This document shows, in pieces, positions 62,892 through 64,000 of a DNA stretch of 64,000 bases (position 1 is its first letter; every line of letters starts with the position of its first letter). Below the pieces are notes generated by a model, which had not been told where the DNA came from, did no database searches, and saw only the letters and a list, made by a program, of their open reading frames with translations. This DNA comes from Phyllobacterium sp. T1293 (GTDB taxonomy: Bacteria > Pseudomonadota > Alphaproteobacteria > Rhizobiales > Rhizobiaceae): NCBI RefSeq assembly GCF_020731415.2, contig NZ_CP088273.1, positions 2,795,001 to 2,859,000 of the forward strand. Direction: 5' to 3'. The translations under genes and the position numbers were made by a program.

Positions 62892-64000
62892 TTGCGTATA
62901 TTTAATTTATTCGTCATCAGCCTTGGTCTAGTATCTGCGACCCACGCAGAGGCCCAGACAGCCTCCAATATTGCTGTCCTGAAAGGACTTTCGCCGCTAA
63001 CCGTGCTGAGCAAATCGGCAAATGGCAAAGCAGCATTATCTTCGAACTACGCTGTAACCGGCGGAATACAGACAGGCGACATTCGTCAGGCGACTTTGCT
63101 GCCCTTTACCGAACAACAACAGCAAGCACTCAGAGATGCCTTCATCACCGATGGCAATCTGGCCCAACTGGCAGATGGGCTTGGCACCACCTTGGGCGGA
63201 GCCTATGTGGCGCGTGCGCATTATCAGGATCGTGAGCATTTCACGAATGTATCGCAGGCCGTGGCAGATCTGATCGCCTATACCAATGCGACGACAGCGC
63301 CCGACTCTAATTCGGGAAAGTATTTCTTCGCGAACACCACGACGGATGGCAAGAATCCAGTCTCGGCGGAAGCTTTGGAAATCCTGCAGAAGATTGGCGG
63401 CAGCGTTGATGTTTTCGGCACCAATTACGGCCGCCCAGCCGGTAGTCCCGGCGCGGATGCCTTTGGTGATTCCCGCCCGTTCCAGACGCAGCCACAGACT
63501 CTCACGATCATCGGTCGGGACTATCTTGGCGTACCGGCGAACAATACCGTCTATAATCGCGGACCGGTCATGAACCTGACCGACAGCCCTTCTTTCCCCA
63601 GCGGGCATACGACTTACGGCTATATGGGGTCCATTCTGCTGGCGGTGCTGGTGCCGCAGAGATATCCGCAAATGATAACGCGCGCTTCGGAATACGGTAA
63701 TGACCGCATCCTCATGGGTGCGCATTATGCCATGGATGTTCTCGCAGGACGCACCCTCGCAACCTACGATTTGGCGCATCTGCTTGCCAATGACAGCGCC
63801 TATATTGGGCAAACTCTAAAGAATGCTCCCGTCATCAAGGACTATCAGGCGGCGGTCAAAACAGCACAGGCGGAGTTGACCGAGGCACTCAAGGCGGGCT
63901 GCGGTGCTGAAATCCGCTCCTGTGCGCATGACGATACGAGCCGGTTCAGTGACCCCGCCATAAACCAGTCGGCCTATGATGCCACGCAGACCTATGGCCT
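62892..64000 (+). CDS. Secreted PAP2-family acid phosphatase, 3' end outside the window
   Basis: A frame opens at TTG 62892 (GGAG seven bases upstream) and runs past the window end, giving at least 369 residues. The start yields a signal peptide (LRIFNLFVISLGLVSATHAEA). The PAP2 motifs SFPSGHTTYGYMGS and NDRILMGAHYAMDVLAGR hold the catalytic His residues and Arg. The first motif (K-x6-RP) is not obvious. It probably dephosphorylates small phosphoesters in the periplasm. It may be co-transcribed with glpQ, 109 bases upstream. Confidence 0.82.
   Translation, partial: MRIFNLFVISLGLVSATHAEAQTASNIAVLKGLSPLTVLSKSANGKAALSSNYAVTGGIQTGDIRQATLLPFTEQQQQALRDAFITDGNLAQLADGLGTTLGGAYVARAHYQDREHFTNVSQAVADLIAYTNATTAPDSNSGKYFFANTTTDGKNPVSAEALEILQKIGGSVDVFGTNYGRPAGSPGADAFGDSRPFQTQPQTLTIIGRDYLGVPANNTVYNRGPVMNLTDSPSFPSGHTTYGYMGSILLAVLVPQRYPQMITRASEYGNDRILMGAHYAMDVLAGRTLATYDLAHLLANDSAYIGQTLKNAPVIKDYQAAVKTAQAELTEALKAGCGAEIRSCAHDDTSRFSDPAINQSAYDATQTYG

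Overview
The window looks like chromosomal DNA from a Hyphomicrobiales (Rhizobiales) alphaproteobacterium, most likely the Brucella/Ochrobactrum/Phyllobacterium group. The grounds are a complete smoEFGK-smoS-mtlK polyol cluster, an mbfA-type ferritin/VIT1 gene behind a near-perfect Irr (ICE-like) palindrome, the ubiE-ubiB-coaBC block, a BMP-type nucleoside ABC operon, and rhizobial palindromic intergenic repeats. Genus is an inference; no rRNA is present.

Layout. 1-7.8 kb: sorbitol/mannitol uptake and oxidation operon (minus strand) with a SorC-family regulator and a CxxC Rdx-type protein upstream. 7.8-12.3 kb: an accessory stretch rich in palindromic repeats (two families, one copy nested between halves of another), a GIY-YIG protein, a small Xre regulator, and an AT-rich two-gene module whose second protein carries a HEPN-type R-x4-H motif. 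12.3-31.8 kb: mostly housekeeping and metabolic genes: lepA, a PLD-fold protein, cytochrome bd oxidase cydAB with a repeat inserted between the genes, phoX, mbfA, cysK, a trans-3-hydroxyproline dehydratase operon, and dut. 32.8-37.4 kb: an AT-richer island with a methyltransferase, a glycosyltransferase-HAD fusion, and a downstream reading frame that looks like the detached C-terminal part of the same protein. 37.6-45.3 kb: prfC, an ArsR/SRPBCC/VOC operon with a double operator and probably a leaderless message, a coaBC gene fused to a ribbon-helix-helix domain, ubiB and ubiE. 45.4-57.6 kb: nucleoside salvage and uptake (add, upp, deoA, punA, cdd, two permeases, ATPase, BMP binding protein), interrupted by an Fe-alcohol dehydrogenase, slyX, a GNAT enzyme and a LysE exporter. 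57.9-64 kb: tRNA-Ser(GGA) with a possible small RNA upstream, a divergent LysR/nitronate monooxygenase pair, glpQ, and a PAP2 phosphatase cut by the window end.

How the genes work together. Polyols enter through SmoEFGK and are oxidised by SmoS and MtlK under probable SorC control. Nucleosides enter through the BMP/ABC system and are degraded or salvaged by Cdd, PunA, DeoA, Add and Upp. PhoX, GlpQ and possibly the PAP2 protein form a dispersed phosphate-scavenging set; the first two have Pho-box-like repeats. The most novel candidates are the AT-rich HEPN module (10.7-12.0 kb), the RHH-CoaBC fusion with a matching inverted repeat at its own start, the Cys-to-Ser isochorismatase-fold protein inside the nucleoside transporter operon, and the split GT-HAD gene.
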